A stretch of 64,000 nucleotides of DNA from Vibrio sinus (GCF_023634645.1 NZ_JAMKMR010000009.1:124001-188000); one strand, 5' to 3'; shown: positions 45,343 to 55,252, counted from the first letter of the stretch. Notes: generated by a model from the sequence alone, not told the origin. Numbers and translations: made by a program.

Positions 45343-46216
45343 CGTTTATCAAGAAGAGCATATTCCAACCCAGTTTGAGCGTTTCTGGCGTAGCTATCGC
45401 AATAATAGCATGGCAATGTTTGGCTTTTGGTGTTTATTAATTATCACCTTAGTGACTCTTGCAGCCCCCTGGATCACCCCACACGACCCACAGGCCCAAT
45501 CCACTCACTTGCTGCTTCCGCCTTCGTGGGATCCCACAGGAACCGTGGATTATTTTTTAGGCACTGATGATCTTGGTAGAGATATATTATCTCGCATTAT
45601 TTTAGGCTCTCAGCTGACCTTTGGCGCTGCGGTTATTATTACGTTTTTCGCCGCAATTATTGGCTGCACGATCGGTATCCTAGCAGGGATGACCAAGGGA
45701 CTGTTATCGAGTACTCTCAATCACCTGTTGGATACGGTGATGTCTATCCCTTCCATGCTGCTTGCTATTATATTTGTTGCATTTTTCGGCTTCGGCGAAC
45801 TTAATATCCTCATTGCTATTGGTCTTGCGTTGATTCCGAGGTTTGTTCGTTCCGTTTATATTGCGGTTCATGCAGAAGTTGAAAAAGATTATGTGATGGC
45901 CTCACGACTCGATGGTGCACGTAACTTCTTCTTATTGTGGAATGCCATACTGCCAAACATTCTTGCTGTTATTGCAAGTGAAGCCACGCTAGCGTTGTCG
46001 GTCGCAATCTTAGACATTTCTGCATTGGGCTTTCTGGGCCTTGGCGCTCAATCTCCCAGCACGGAATGGGGAGCAATACTCGGTGACGCTGTGGAGTTGA
46101 TTTACCTTGCACCGTGGACCGTTACCTTACCTGGATTAGCTATCATGTTTGTCGTCATTGTGATTAATCTTGTTGGCGATGGCGTTCGCACATCGCTAAA
46201 CGCAGGAATTGAATAA
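45329..46216 (+). CDS. sapC: SapC, ABC permease
   Basis: A 295-residue DppC/OppC-type permease with an N-terminal OppC_N segment (FWRSYRNNSMAMFGFWCLL), six helices and the EAA loop VMASRLDGARNFFLLWNAIL. FLGTDDLGRDILSRIILGSQ is typical. It overlaps sapB and its last base is the first of sapD. Confidence 0.93.
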   Translation: MLTSNVYQEEHIPTQFERFWRSYRNNSMAMFGFWCLLIITLVTLAAPWITPHDPQAQSTHLLLPPSWDPTGTVDYFLGTDDLGRDILSRIILGSQLTFGAAVIITFFAAIIGCTIGILAGMTKGLLSSTLNHLLDTVMSIPSMLLAIIFVAFFGFGELNILIAIGLALIPRFVRSVYIAVHAEVEKDYVMASRLDGARNFFLLWNAILPNILAVIASEATLALSVAILDISALGFLGLGAQSPSTEWGAILGDAVELIYLAPWTVTLPGLAIMFVVIVINLVGDGVRTSLNAGIE

Positions 46217-47211
46217 TGGCTTTACTTGATATCCGACACTTAACAATTGAAATCGAAACGCCACAGGGGATGGTGAAAGCTGTCGATAAAATGAGCTTCA
46301 CGATGAACGAAGGGGAAATTCGTGGTCTGGTTGGTGAGTCGGGCTCTGGAAAAAGCCTGATAGCAAAAGCCATCGTTGGCATTAACAAACCTAGCTGGAA
46401 AATCACCGCTGATCGCATGCGACTAGGCGACATAGACCTTCTTCAGTTAACCTCAAAAGAAAGACGCAGAGTCGTAGCTCGTGATATTGCGATGATCTTT
46501 CAGGAGCCAGAAACGTGTTTAGACCCTTCTGAAGAAGTGGGGAAACAGCTTATTGAAGCCATCCCATCACACAGCTTTAAAAAAAGGTTTTGGGTAAAAA
46601 ATAAGTCGGCGAAAGATCAATCCATTAAGCTTCTGCATAAAGTCGGTATTAAGGAGCACGATCGCATTATGAAAAGCTATCCGTACGAGCTGACCGACGG
46701 AGAGTGCCAAAAAATCATGATCGCCATGGCCATCGCGGCAAAACCGAAAATTCTTATCGCTGATGAGCCCACCAATGACCTAGACCCCATCACTCAATCG
46801 CAAATTTTACGTTTATTGAGCCGGATGAATCAGGTTAATAATACTTCTATCTTATTGATTGGCCATGATTTAACGACTATTACACAGTGGGCTAATCGCA
46901 TCACTGTTATGTACTGTGGGCAAGCCGTTGAATCTGCTGATACCAATAAAATCCTATGCTCTCCCAAGCACCCATATACTGAAGCATTGTTAAACGCAAT
47001 GCCAAACTTTAACGACGATGTACCGCAAAAACAAAAGCTCCAATCCCTGCAAGGCTCCATCCCTCCTCTGCAACATTTACCAATTGGATGTAGATTGGGC
47101 CCAAGGTGCCCCCATGCACAAAAGCAATGTGTTGAAATGCCAATGACTCGACAAGTAAAAAACCACAAATTCGCTTGTCATTTTCCACTTAACATGGAGA
47201 AAAAGTCATGA
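46216..47211 (+). CDS. sapD: SapD, ABC ATPase
   Basis: A 331-residue DppD/OppD-type ATPase. Walker A is GESGSGKS, Walker B ILIADEPTNDLDP, and the C-terminal oligopeptide-transporter extension has cysteines in GCRLGPRCPHAQKQC that may hold an iron-sulfur cluster. The signature reads LTDGE where LSGGQ is usual, a Sap-type departure. It shares one base with sapC and overlaps sapF by 4 bp. Confidence 0.93.
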   Translation: MALLDIRHLTIEIETPQGMVKAVDKMSFTMNEGEIRGLVGESGSGKSLIAKAIVGINKPSWKITADRMRLGDIDLLQLTSKERRRVVARDIAMIFQEPETCLDPSEEVGKQLIEAIPSHSFKKRFWVKNKSAKDQSIKLLHKVGIKEHDRIMKSYPYELTDGECQKIMIAMAIAAKPKILIADEPTNDLDPITQSQILRLLSRMNQVNNTSILLIGHDLTTITQWANRITVMYCGQAVESADTNKILCSPKHPYTEALLNAMPNFNDDVPQKQKLQSLQGSIPPLQHLPIGCRLGPRCPHAQKQCVEMPMTRQVKNHKFACHFPLNMEKKS

Positions 47212-48002
47212 GTTCATTGTTAGAAGTCAGAGATCTGGCCAAAGATTTTTACACACGCTCTGGCCTGTTCCGTAAACAAGCGCAACGAGCCGTCAAGCCC
47301 GTTTCTTTTAGCTTAGAGGCCGGACAAACTATCGGCTTCATAGGCAAAAACGGCTCGGGAAAATCAACCTTGGCTCGAATGTTGGCTGGTATGGTAAAAC
47401 CTACATCCGGAGAGATATTCGTTAACGGAGAACAACTAAAACACAAAGATTATTCGACTCGATGCAAGCTGATCAGGATGATTTTTCAAGATCCTAATAC
47501 CTCTTTGAATCCTAGAATACAGATTGGTCGTATACTGGATGGCCCCCTTAAGCGGAATACGAGTATGACCACTGAAGCAAGGATGAAGAGAATTAAAGAC
47601 ACTCTACTAAGAGTCGGCTTGTTACCCGAGCACGCCTATTTCTATCCTCAGATGTTGGCCGCCGGACAAAAACAAAGGGTCTGTTTAGCACGAGCCCTAA
47701 TTCTTCAACCTTCTATCATTATTGCCGATGAAGCGTTAAATGGCCTCGATATGGCGATGCGTTCTCAGATCATTAACCTGTTTCTCGATCTGCAAGAAGA
47801 AATGGGGGTATCGTTTATCTATGTTTCTCAACATATAGGTATTATCAAGCACATTACCGACAAGATAATGGTGATGCACGAGGGAGAAGTGGTTGAGTCC
47901 GGAAACACGTTAGATGTGTTGTCCGAACCTCATCACACAATTACCCAAAGAATGGTGGAAAGCCACTTCAACCAATCACCATGCTTTGGGAAGAAAAGTT
48001 AG
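47208..48002 (+). CDS. sapF: SapF, ABC ATPase
   Basis: A 264-residue DppF/OppF-type ATPase with Walker A GKNGSGKST and Walker B IIIADEALNGLD. The signature is degenerate (LAAGQ for LSGGQ) and the EP after the catalytic Glu is EAL, as in known SapF proteins. It completes the Sap importer. Its stop is 2 bp from that of the convergent ppaC gene, so there is no room for a separate terminator between them. Confidence 0.93.
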   Translation: MSSLLEVRDLAKDFYTRSGLFRKQAQRAVKPVSFSLEAGQTIGFIGKNGSGKSTLARMLAGMVKPTSGEIFVNGEQLKHKDYSTRCKLIRMIFQDPNTSLNPRIQIGRILDGPLKRNTSMTTEARMKRIKDTLLRVGLLPEHAYFYPQMLAAGQKQRVCLARALILQPSIIIADEALNGLDMAMRSQIINLFLDLQEEMGVSFIYVSQHIGIIKHITDKIMVMHEGEVVESGNTLDVLSEPHHTITQRMVESHFNQSPCFGKKS

Positions 48003-48004
48003 CG

Positions 48005-48910
48005 TTACATTAGATGCTCTTGAAGCCAAGGCCAGCCCTGTTTTTTACGGCTTAGCGTGTTTTCCATCGTTAACACGCCATCTTTTTCAAATGAAAGCAG
48101 CTTGTTGGCCCATTCGCCTGCATAAATTAGTCGAGTTGTTGCTTTGGTTATATCCGTCAACATCACAGCAGCAAACGCCAGGTGCTCTTCTTCACAGCGA
48201 CGTACAAGATCGGCTTTCATACCATCAACAGTATCTTGAACCTGGTCGAAAGTAGCCAACTCAACTTGGCCAACCACCACATTTCGTCCATTGAATGGAT
48301 AAGCTTTGAGATCTTTTTCAATTAGCTCTTGAGCCGTCAGCCCTTCAATATTGGTTTTTGCTATCAGTAGTGAACGGATAAATCCATCCAAATCTTCTAC
48401 TTGTGCGATATCGGCAAGTACCATCACGGCATCTTTATCTTTTTGAGTACAAGTCGGTGAGGCAAATCCAACGGTATCAGACAATATGGCTGACATCATC
48501 AATAGTGCATTGGTTTTACTAATTTCAACCTGCTCCATTTTGAAAAGATTGAACAAGATAGTGCACGTGCATCCGACAGGCCAAATCCAAGCTTCAAGTG
48601 GGTTCACCGTCATCACATCACCAAGCCTATGGTGATCAACAATACCTAATATTTCCGCTTGCTTGACATCATCTGGAGCCTGAGACAGATCGGTATAATC
48701 AACCAACCATATCTTTTCACCAGCAACACTCGTTCGAAGCTCAGGTTGTTTAGCGCCAGCCGTCTCTAAAATATGTTGTGTTTCTCTGTTTATTTCACCC
48801 TGACGAACTGGAGTGGCTTCTAACCCTCTCGCTCTTAATAAATCACTTGCAACGATAGCACTACAAATACTGTCGCTATCTGGGTTTTTATGGCCAACCA
48901 CTAAAATCAT
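48005..48910 (-). CDS. ppaC: Manganese-dependent inorganic pyrophosphatase (family II)
   Basis: A 301-residue DHH-superfamily enzyme that hydrolyses pyrophosphate. Metal ligands are visible in GHKNPDSDS (H7, D11, D13), WLVDYTD and GIVDHHR. The C-terminal DHHA2 domain ends with SRKKQGWPWLQE, typical of PpaC. It is cytoplasmic and common in vibrios alongside the family I enzyme. It is convergent with sapF and stands alone. Confidence 0.95.
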   Translation of the reverse strand: MILVVGHKNPDSDSICSAIVASDLLRARGLEATPVRQGEINRETQHILETAGAKQPELRTSVAGEKIWLVDYTDLSQAPDDVKQAEILGIVDHHRLGDVMTVNPLEAWIWPVGCTCTILFNLFKMEQVEISKTNALLMMSAILSDTVGFASPTCTQKDKDAVMVLADIAQVEDLDGFIRSLLIAKTNIEGLTAQELIEKDLKAYPFNGRNVVVGQVELATFDQVQDTVDGMKADLVRRCEEEHLAFAAVMLTDITKATTRLIYAGEWANKLLSFEKDGVLTMENTLSRKKQGWPWLQEHLM

Positions 48911-49055
48911 GCTTTACCTACTTACTTCTCAATCAGACTATTTAACCCCTACCCAGGGTAAAAGAGGTGCACTACTTTACCCGAAATTACCATTTTGTCA
49001 TTACTTTTGCGGTTTGGAAGAAGTTTGAGGCACTTGCCTGCACGCGACAAATAGC

Positions 49056-49080
49056 AAAAAGGAGCATCTCTGCCCCTTTT
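49056..49080 (-). terminator. Intrinsic terminator of the sugar transporter gene
   Basis: On the minus strand AAAAGG-GGCA/TGCTCCTTTT forms a 9-10 bp stem with one internal mismatch and loop GAGA, ending in TTTTT. It is 29 bp past the stop. Confidence 0.85.
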
Positions 49081-49108
49081 AAATCAAAAGCTATGGATAA
49101 GCGGTATT

Positions 49109-50536
49109 TTATTTACGGCCAAGTTTGGACAGCGATACACCATTCATCAGATTTTGCTCTATTTTCTCTAAGCTTACGCCTTTTGTCTCTGGGATGAGCG
49201 CCATAGTGATAAAGATAAATACCACATTAAGAGCCGCGTATAACCAGAACGTTTGTGCATTGCCTAGCACCTGAAGGAAAGTAAGGAACGTAGCGCCCAC
49301 AATCATGTTCGCAATCCAGTTAGTTGCTGTACTGACAGTAATCCCGAAGTCACGCGCTTTTAGTGGCTGAATTTCTGAACACAGAACCCAAATTAGTGGG
49401 CCAGCACTCATGGCAAATCCAACAATGAAGACAAGCAACACGAAGGCGGCAAAATATTGCTCTGCTGTGGTAGACACACCCATATGAAGTAACGTACCTA
49501 GGATTGCCATGCCTGCCGCCATCACAAGGAAGCCAAGTTTAAGAACTGGTTTACGGCCCCATTTGTCTACCAAGCCAATAGCGATAAAGGTAGCGAATAC
49601 GTTCACTAAACCGACAATCACTGTGCCCCACATTTGTTGTGACGTACTCGCAAAGCCCGCTATCTTAAAGATTTTAGGTGCGTAATACATGACAACGTTC
49701 ATACCAGTGAATTGCTGCATCACCTGTAAAACAATACCGAGGTACACCGCACGGCGGCAGTTACGGTTGGTAGCAAACAGTGACCAACCACTTTGTTTCA
49801 CTTTTAAGCTTTCACGAATGGCCTCTAGCTCTTTCTTTGCAGATGAGCTGCAACCACGTAATAACTCAAGTACTTCCTTCGCCTCAACATCACGCCCTTG
49901 AAGCGCTAACCAGCGAGGACTACGCGGTAACATAAGTACCCCGATGAAAAGAATCAGTGCAGGAATAGTGATAACGCCAAGCATCCAGCGCCATTGTCCC
50001 TCGTAGCTAAACGCCGTATCTGATAAGAACGCAACAACAATACCGATTGTGATCATCAACTGATACATCGAGATCAAGCTACCACGCAGCCTTTGAGGGG
50101 CAATTTCTGAAAGATAAAGCGGCGCTGTAAAAGAAGCAACACCCACCGCAAGGCCAAGTAATACACGGAAGACAATGAGTATTTCAGGGCTCGCCGCTAA
50201 TGCGCAGCCTAACGAGCCAATACAAAATAAAATCGAAGCGACGATTAAACTGTATTTACGACCAAACTTTCTTGATAGTGGTCCAGAGCCCACAGCACCC
50301 ACTGCAGCACCAAACATCATTGAACTCACTACCCACTCTTGGGTATGAGTCGCCAAACCAAATGCCTTGGCGATAAATGGTAATGCACCAGATATCACAC
50401 CAATATCTAATCCAAACAATAAGCCTGCAAGCGCTGCAATAATACAGGCAATAAACACGTGTCGATTTAGACCGCCATCATCCTGGGAGTCGGACGATAT
50501 ACCATCAGTATTTCTATCACTAATCACTGTTGCCAT
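49109..50536 (-). CDS. Sugar:H+ symporter, GalP/AraE-like (MFS)
   Basis: A 475-residue, twelve-helix sugar porter. Family signatures are present: [47 protein letters not shown] split at the loop, [26 protein letters not shown] and the PETKGVSLE end. The substrate is probably galactose or arabinose; GalR-like operators far upstream favour galactose but are not proof. The N-terminal 25 residues are polar. A roughly 0.9-kb upstream region carries CRP- and LacI-type sites. Confidence 0.88.
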   Translation of the reverse strand: MATVISDRNTDGISSDSQDDGGLNRHVFIACIIAALAGLLFGLDIGVISGALPFIAKAFGLATHTQEWVVSSMMFGAAVGAVGSGPLSRKFGRKYSLIVASILFCIGSLGCALAASPEILIVFRVLLGLAVGVASFTAPLYLSEIAPQRLRGSLISMYQLMITIGIVVAFLSDTAFSYEGQWRWMLGVITIPALILFIGVLMLPRSPRWLALQGRDVEAKEVLELLRGCSSSAKKELEAIRESLKVKQSGWSLFATNRNCRRAVYLGIVLQVMQQFTGMNVVMYYAPKIFKIAGFASTSQQMWGTVIVGLVNVFATFIAIGLVDKWGRKPVLKLGFLVMAAGMAILGTLLHMGVSTTAEQYFAAFVLLVFIVGFAMSAGPLIWVLCSEIQPLKARDFGITVSTATNWIANMIVGATFLTFLQVLGNAQTFWLYAALNVVFIFITMALIPETKGVSLEKIEQNLMNGVSLSKLGRK

Positions 50537-50839
50537 AGTAGAGTCTCTTTGATTTTATAATTTATTTAGCTCCGGTTTCAGGTTCAAAACGCCTACTAAA
50601 CAGCGCGTCGTTAGTTGCGCGCTATAGCCATCCATTACGTTTTAACTCTGCGACCAAAGCTTTTTTATAATTTGAATTACAATCCTTTGAAGTGCGTATT
50701 TAGGTTAACCCTGACTAGGATTTACATCGCTATCCTTAATACAAGTACCCGCTCCCTGACCCTAAATTTCTAACCAATCTCTAGTTCCAAATTGATGAAA
50801 CTCTGACCTATCCATTTCCATAATCAGTTACAGATTGAA

Positions 50840-50853
50840 TGGTAACGATTACA
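50840..50853. promoter_or_regulatory. LacI/GalR-type operator, imperfect
   Basis: TGGTAACGATTACA, a 14-bp near-palindrome centred on CG, like GalR-family sites. It is 13 bp from a CRP-like site and about 305 bp upstream of the transporter ATG. Confidence 0.5.
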
Positions 50854-50865
50854 TTAAAATAATTT

Positions 50866-50881
50866 GGTGATAAAGATCACA
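50866..50881. promoter_or_regulatory. CRP-like site
   Basis: GGTGA-TAAAGA-TCACA matches TGTGA-N6-TCACA at 9 of 10 fixed positions, fitting catabolite control of a sugar transporter. Confidence 0.6.
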
Positions 50882-51169
50882 TAGACAAACAAAATGTAAC
50901 AGTTTTATATCCTTTATTAACCAATGTTCTTAGGTTTTAATATTGCTTAGGTTGATATGCATTGATAGGAATACCTGCTATAAAGCGCCATTTTCAACAA
51001 ATATGTTTTCAATTTTAGTATGTTAATGCCTAGAACGAAAATTAAACCAACGAGTGAAGAAATAGTGTTTATTGATTTTAGTTAATTGCAAACAAATTTG
51101 ATCTATTACTAAGTTTTTACTTAATAAATTTGATGGGCATCACTTTTAATTTTATTGAAACTTCAATTT

Positions 51170-51183
51170 TGTAAACGTTTACA
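51170..51183. promoter_or_regulatory. LacI/GalR-type operator, perfect palindrome
   Basis: TGTAAACGTTTACA is a perfect 14-bp palindrome matching the GalR/GalS core (GTAAACGTTTAC). It is about 317 bp from the imperfect site, a spacing that could permit looping. Confidence 0.7.
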
Positions 51184-51421
51184 GTCCAATACACTAAGTA
51201 TGCAATCGGTATACCTTTGTTAGGCAAAATCTGTTCAGTGACTAGCAACAAATTGCGAGTTTTATAAAAAAGCAACGTTGCAAATGAGAAGCACCAATGG
51301 GATAGATAGAAAAATATCTAGAAAAGGTTATAGAGCTCACGCTTGATAGCGCTGATTCTGGTAGGCAATGTTGTAAATAAAACGAACGACCCAAGCAACC
51401 TTTTCGAAGTCACTTGGATCT

Positions 51422-51443
51422 TATACCCAAATTACTTCAAAGG
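51422..51443. repeat. Dispersed TATACCC-type palindromic element, truncated copy
   Basis: TATACCCAAATTACTTCAAA then GG. It holds the left arm and the start of the core, lies immediately after the alpha/beta hydrolase stop, and has no right arm. Confidence 0.6.
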
Positions 51444-51444
51444 A

Positions 51445-52314
51445 TTAAAGGTTATCCTTAAACCAATCTAATTGATGTGCGACGACAGACTCAAAGTGCT
51501 CGCCCGTGTAAACCTCATAGTGAGTAGCACCGTGTTCAATGTATAACTCTTTCGGCTCCGAAGCTTTTTGGTACAAACGCTGTGACTCACACAATGGATT
51601 CACGCCGTCTTCAGAGGCCGCAACGATAAGCAAAGGCACCTTTAAGTCGCTCACTGACTGGATGGGTTTATGGTTGAGTGTTTCCCAAATGGTTAAAAAA
51701 GGAATTTTGATGTTTAATGCTGGAAATTCCTCTTTATACTTGTCAAAAAATGCTATTGATTGTTCATCGCTGAGTACTTTACTAACTGGAACCATCATTT
51801 CTTTGCCAGTTTTGTCTTTTTTCTCGCGCATCCTTTGTAAACTAGCAAGAAACTTCTCTTTTTCTTCCTCGCTCATCTTTCCTGTGATGACTTCCTCACC
51901 ATCTGAAAAAGTAAGCTGGCTCACTACGCATTGAACGTTGCTGTTCTCACTTGCTGCGATAATCGCGTTGGCTCCACCAAAAGATGTTCCCCATAACGCA
52001 ATTCTTGTAGGGTCGACCTGCGGCAAAGTACCCACAAAGTCAACGGCCGCGTGAATATCTTCTATTTGTAACGTTGGCACAAGACGACCGCTTTCGCCCT
52101 CGCTCTCTCCGAAGCCCCGATAATCAAACGTTAACACTGCATAACCTTCTTTACTGAAACGTTCCGCAAAGTTAGGTAGTAGCAGCTCTTTTACGCCACA
52201 GAAACCGTGGCACATAATAATGACAGGATAGGATGTTTGACTTTCTCCACTTGGTAGATATAAGTTACCCACTACATTTAAGCCATTTGACGTAAAATTT
52301 ATTTTTGAATGCAT
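51445..52314 (-). CDS. Alpha/beta hydrolase
   Basis: A 289-residue cytoplasmic serine hydrolase. The oxyanion region is MCHGFCGVKELLLP, the nucleophile elbow GTSFGGA, the acid is probably the Asp in AASEDGVNP and the histidine lies in HGATHYEVY near the C-terminus. It resembles DLH/acyl-peptidase-like hydrolases with a helical insertion at about 150-185 (SEEEKEKFLASLQRMREKK). The substrate is unknown. It is monocistronic and divergent from fetB by 99 bp. Confidence 0.85.
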   Translation of the reverse strand: MHSKINFTSNGLNVVGNLYLPSGESQTSYPVIIMCHGFCGVKELLLPNFAERFSKEGYAVLTFDYRGFGESEGESGRLVPTLQIEDIHAAVDFVGTLPQVDPTRIALWGTSFGGANAIIAASENSNVQCVVSQLTFSDGEEVITGKMSEEEKEKFLASLQRMREKKDKTGKEMMVPVSKVLSDEQSIAFFDKYKEEFPALNIKIPFLTIWETLNHKPIQSVSDLKVPLLIVAASEDGVNPLCESQRLYQKASEPKELYIEHGATHYEVYTGEHFESVVAHQLDWFKDNL

Positions 52315-52413
52315 TTTTGCTCTCTTTCTATTTATATTGATTTTTAATTCAGGTAGTTATTCACACAAAATATCGTTGTATCCATTTCATACACGATATT
52401 ACTGCAAACATTC

Positions 52414-53214
52414 ATGGAGAAGACTTTGAACGGTATAATAAACATTTCATGGTTGCAATTGTTACTGTTTGCTATCACCCTGCTCATCCCATTTATCATC
52501 AATTTTCAATATAAACTGCAATTAAACCGAGAGATTGTCACGAGTGTTGTTCGCATGAGTGTACAGCTTATATTGGTCGGTATCTATTTAGAGTATTTAT
52601 TCAGCATTAATAATTTCTATGTCAATGCGGCATGGATTTTATTGATGGTTTTGATCGGCTCAAGTGCTGTCATTAGCAAAAGTCAGCTTCCCAAAACTCG
52701 ACTATTCATCCCTGTGTTTGCTGGCTTATTTGTCGCTTTAATCCCAATGCTTGCCATCTTATGTTTTGCGCTTGTTAGACCTACCCCCTTGTACAGCGCA
52801 CAATATGTTATTCCCTTAGCTGGAATGCTGTTAGGAAACAGCTTGAGCGGCAATATCGTCGCACTACAAAACCTGTTTACCGCGCTGGAAGAACGAAGCA
52901 GTGAATACGAAGCCGCCATCTCTTTAGGCGCTCCTATTAGCTATGCCACTCGTCCCTATATTCAATCCGCTATGCAAAAATCCTTAGCCCCCATTTTAGC
53001 GTCAATGACTACCACAGGTTTGGTTACTCTACCTGGGATGATGACAGGGCAAATTCTTTCAGGCACTAGCCCTCTCTTAGCCATCAAATATCAATTGATG
53101 ATAATGATAGCCATCTTTGTCACTATGTCTGTATCGATTACCCTGTCACTTAGATTATCCATATGGAATGCCATTGATAAAGGCGGAAAAATACTGGTTC
53201 GATTTAAGCAGTAG
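52414..53214 (+). CDS. fetB: FetB/YbbM-family ABC permease (UPF0014)
   Basis: A 266-residue inner-membrane protein with about seven helices. The motifs VRMSVQLILVGIYLEYLF, PLAGMLLGNSLSGNIVAL and MTTTGLVTLPGMMTGQILSG are diagnostic of FetB. In E. coli FetAB exports iron and protects against peroxide. The partner ATPase FetA is absent from both sides here. ATG at 52414 is the simplest start, but a TTG at 52426 sits 6 nt after GGAGA and could be the true one. Confidence 0.88.
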   Translation: MEKTLNGIINISWLQLLLFAITLLIPFIINFQYKLQLNREIVTSVVRMSVQLILVGIYLEYLFSINNFYVNAAWILLMVLIGSSAVISKSQLPKTRLFIPVFAGLFVALIPMLAILCFALVRPTPLYSAQYVIPLAGMLLGNSLSGNIVALQNLFTALEERSSEYEAAISLGAPISYATRPYIQSAMQKSLAPILASMTTTGLVTLPGMMTGQILSGTSPLLAIKYQLMIMIAIFVTMSVSITLSLRLSIWNAIDKGGKILVRFKQ

Positions 53215-53942
53215 AATAGTCAAGTGATATGACACAAAACCACTGGCCTTGTGTACAAGCTAGAGCCCCACAACGCATTGACTCGAGAAATGTATAAACA
53301 GGTTATAAACAAGTTAACAAATATATTGTGTCTTTATTTAGTAACAAAAGTTTAATAATAAATATATCACCTAACATTTTGGTTAAAATAAATCCTACTC
53401 TATATCACAAATAATGAACATTTTCCTTCCTCCCCATGCCAAGTGACTTTAACCATTTGTTATTTAAACATAATCCATTTAGTGCTATGAGAAGATAAAT
53501 TCGATCTTTATATATACAAAATAGTTATATAATTTCGGTATAAATTGATTGACAACAGTATTACTTTGGGTTTCCCACTAGTTTGTCCACAGAAAATGTG
53601 GATAACGTTTCAAAGCTGTCATTTCCCATTGCACGAAAAGTGATCGTTGCAACTACAGTCCCCTATATTGGTGCAATTTTGAGCCGGAAAACACCAAAAT
53701 AGTGAAACGATTTATTGCTAGGCAAGGTTATCCAATGACGGACAATCTCATCACCTGATGAACAAGCATAAGAGCATAATTTTTTTGCTTTGATCACCTT
53801 GATGGTTAATTTAAAGTCGGCACCGTTCAATAAAGTCATTCCAAAACGCACACAACCATGATACAAGACGATGTTTTGATCTTTGCTTGCACCCCTAGCA
53901 AGCCTTTTAGCCTAAATCCAATGATAAAGAGAATTAATAATT
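53215..53942. other. Gene-free AT-rich region before the HAAAP transporter
   Basis: About 730 bp. It holds a perfect DnaA box paired with an inverted near-box (annotated separately) and long AT tracts at 53330-53560. The 53660-53940 part is probably the leader of the downstream gene. I could not recognise a riboswitch or a small gene. Confidence 0.5.
53583..53605. promoter_or_regulatory. Inverted pair of DnaA-box-like sites
   Basis: TTGTCCACA at 53583-53591 (one base from the consensus) faces TGTGGATAA at 53597-53605, a perfect DnaA box on the minus strand. It could be a DnaA-controlled promoter or chance in an AT-rich stretch. Confidence 0.4.
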
Positions 53943-55196
53943 ATGAGCACAACAACATCTCGTACTGATAATTTGCGATCAATACGAAAATGGACCTATC
54001 AAGATTTCAGCTGGTGTCTCTCACTGTTTGGCACAGCCGTTGGCGCAGGCATTTTATTTTTGCCCATCAAGGCGGGGGCTGGGGGCTTTTGGCCTTTGGT
54101 CGTATTGGCAATACTGTCTGCTCCTATGACTTGGCTTGCCCACAAAGGTATGGCTAGATTCGTCCTGTCTGCCAAAGACCCTGAGGCGGATATCACCGAT
54201 GCCGTTGAAGAACATTTTGGTAAAACGAGTGCGAATATCATTACGTTTGCCTACATTTTTGCTATTTACCCTATCGTTCTTATTTATGGTGTAGGGATTA
54301 CGAATACTGTTGATTCATTTGTGGTTCATCAGCTTGGCTTAGCATCACTGCCTAGATGGCTATTGTCAGGCGGACTTATCTTAGCTATGACACTATGCGT
54401 GGTATATGGCAAAGATTTAATGCTAAAAGCTACCTCTGCCATGGTTTATCCTTTAGTGGTTATTCTATTCGCACTGTCGGTTTACTTGATCCCGAATTGG
54501 AACATGTCGATGGTTGAAGCCGACCCAAACTGGGCAACACTTCCTAAAGTCATTTGGCTAGCCATCCCACTAATCGTATTCTCTTTCAATCACAGTCCTA
54601 TTATCAGCCAATTTGCCAAAGAGCAACGCCGCGTGTATCAAGATAATGCGGTCAAGAAAACCGATATGATTACGGGCGGCGCTGCGGTCATGTTATTAAT
54701 TTTTGTTATGTTTTTTGTGTTTTCAGTTGTGCTTTCTCTCTCTCCAGCTCAACTTGCAACGGCAAACAAAGAAAACATTTCGGTGTTGTCATACTTAGCG
54801 AACACTCATTCATCCGCCATTATTTCCTATTTGGGCCCCATCGTGGCTTTTACTGCAATCGCTTCAAGTTATTTTGGTACCTTTTTAGGCGCTTGCGAAG
54901 GGTTGACTGGCCTTATTAAGTCACGCTCAGACATGCCTGTAAAAAAAATAGAAAAAGTCGTTCTCGCCTTTGTAGTGTTAACCACCTGGATTGCGGCAAT
55001 TTTGAATCCAAGCATTTTAGAGATGATCGAAGTGGTCGGTGCAACAATGATTGTTGCCATACTCTTCCTAATGCCAGTCTATGCCATGAAAAAAGTGCCA
55101 GCAATGAGAAAGTTCCGAACTTCATTTCTAGCGCAGCTTTTTACTGCGGTATGTGGCTTCGCTGCATTGAGCGCGGTAGTTTACAGCTCGCTGTAA
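53943..55196 (+). CDS. HAAAP-family amino-acid:H+ symporter, SdaC-like
   Basis: A 417-residue, eleven-helix hydroxy/aromatic amino-acid permease. The first helix GTAVGAGILFLPIKAGAGGF is typical of SdaC/TdcC serine-threonine transporters, and FSFNHSPIISQFAKEQR is a family marker. Serine is the likely substrate, but threonine or an aromatic amino acid cannot be excluded. It has a long 5' region and an intrinsic terminator after it. The ribosome site is AAAGAGAA. Confidence 0.87.
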   Translation: MSTTTSRTDNLRSIRKWTYQDFSWCLSLFGTAVGAGILFLPIKAGAGGFWPLVVLAILSAPMTWLAHKGMARFVLSAKDPEADITDAVEEHFGKTSANIITFAYIFAIYPIVLIYGVGITNTVDSFVVHQLGLASLPRWLLSGGLILAMTLCVVYGKDLMLKATSAMVYPLVVILFALSVYLIPNWNMSMVEADPNWATLPKVIWLAIPLIVFSFNHSPIISQFAKEQRRVYQDNAVKKTDMITGGAAVMLLIFVMFFVFSVVLSLSPAQLATANKENISVLSYLANTHSSAIISYLGPIVAFTAIASSYFGTFLGACEGLTGLIKSRSDMPVKKIEKVVLAFVVLTTWIAAILNPSILEMIEVVGATMIVAILFLMPVYAMKKVPAMRKFRTSFLAQLFTAVCGFAALSAVVYSSL

Positions 55197-55216
55197 ATAC
55201 ATATCCCTAACTACTG

Positions 55217-55252
55217 GGAGCAGCGTTGTAATGTATACGCCTGCTCCTTTTT
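55217..55252 (+). terminator. Intrinsic terminator of the SdaC-like gene
   Basis: GGAGCAG (55217-55223) pairs with CTGCTCC (55241-55247), extended by CGT/ACG inside and followed by TTTTT. Confidence 0.85.

Larger units (their letters stand above)
50537..51421. other. Long gene-free regulatory region upstream of the sugar transporter
   Basis: About 885 bp with no credible open frame on either strand. It is AT-rich and contains two LacI/GalR-type operators and a CRP-like site, annotated separately. The far part (51190-51420) shows nothing I can name. Confidence 0.6.

Noticed and set aside
53663..53866. A 67-codon minus-strand open frame in the gap before the SdaC-like gene
   Set aside because: It begins with TTG, has no ribosome site, an unlikely composition and no neighbours on its strand; it lies in what is probably the leader of the downstream gene.
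53660..53942. A riboswitch in the leader of the SdaC-like gene
   Set aside because: The length is suggestive, but I could not match any known aptamer core (glycine, lysine, TPP, purine) and no terminator/antiterminator pair is visible.
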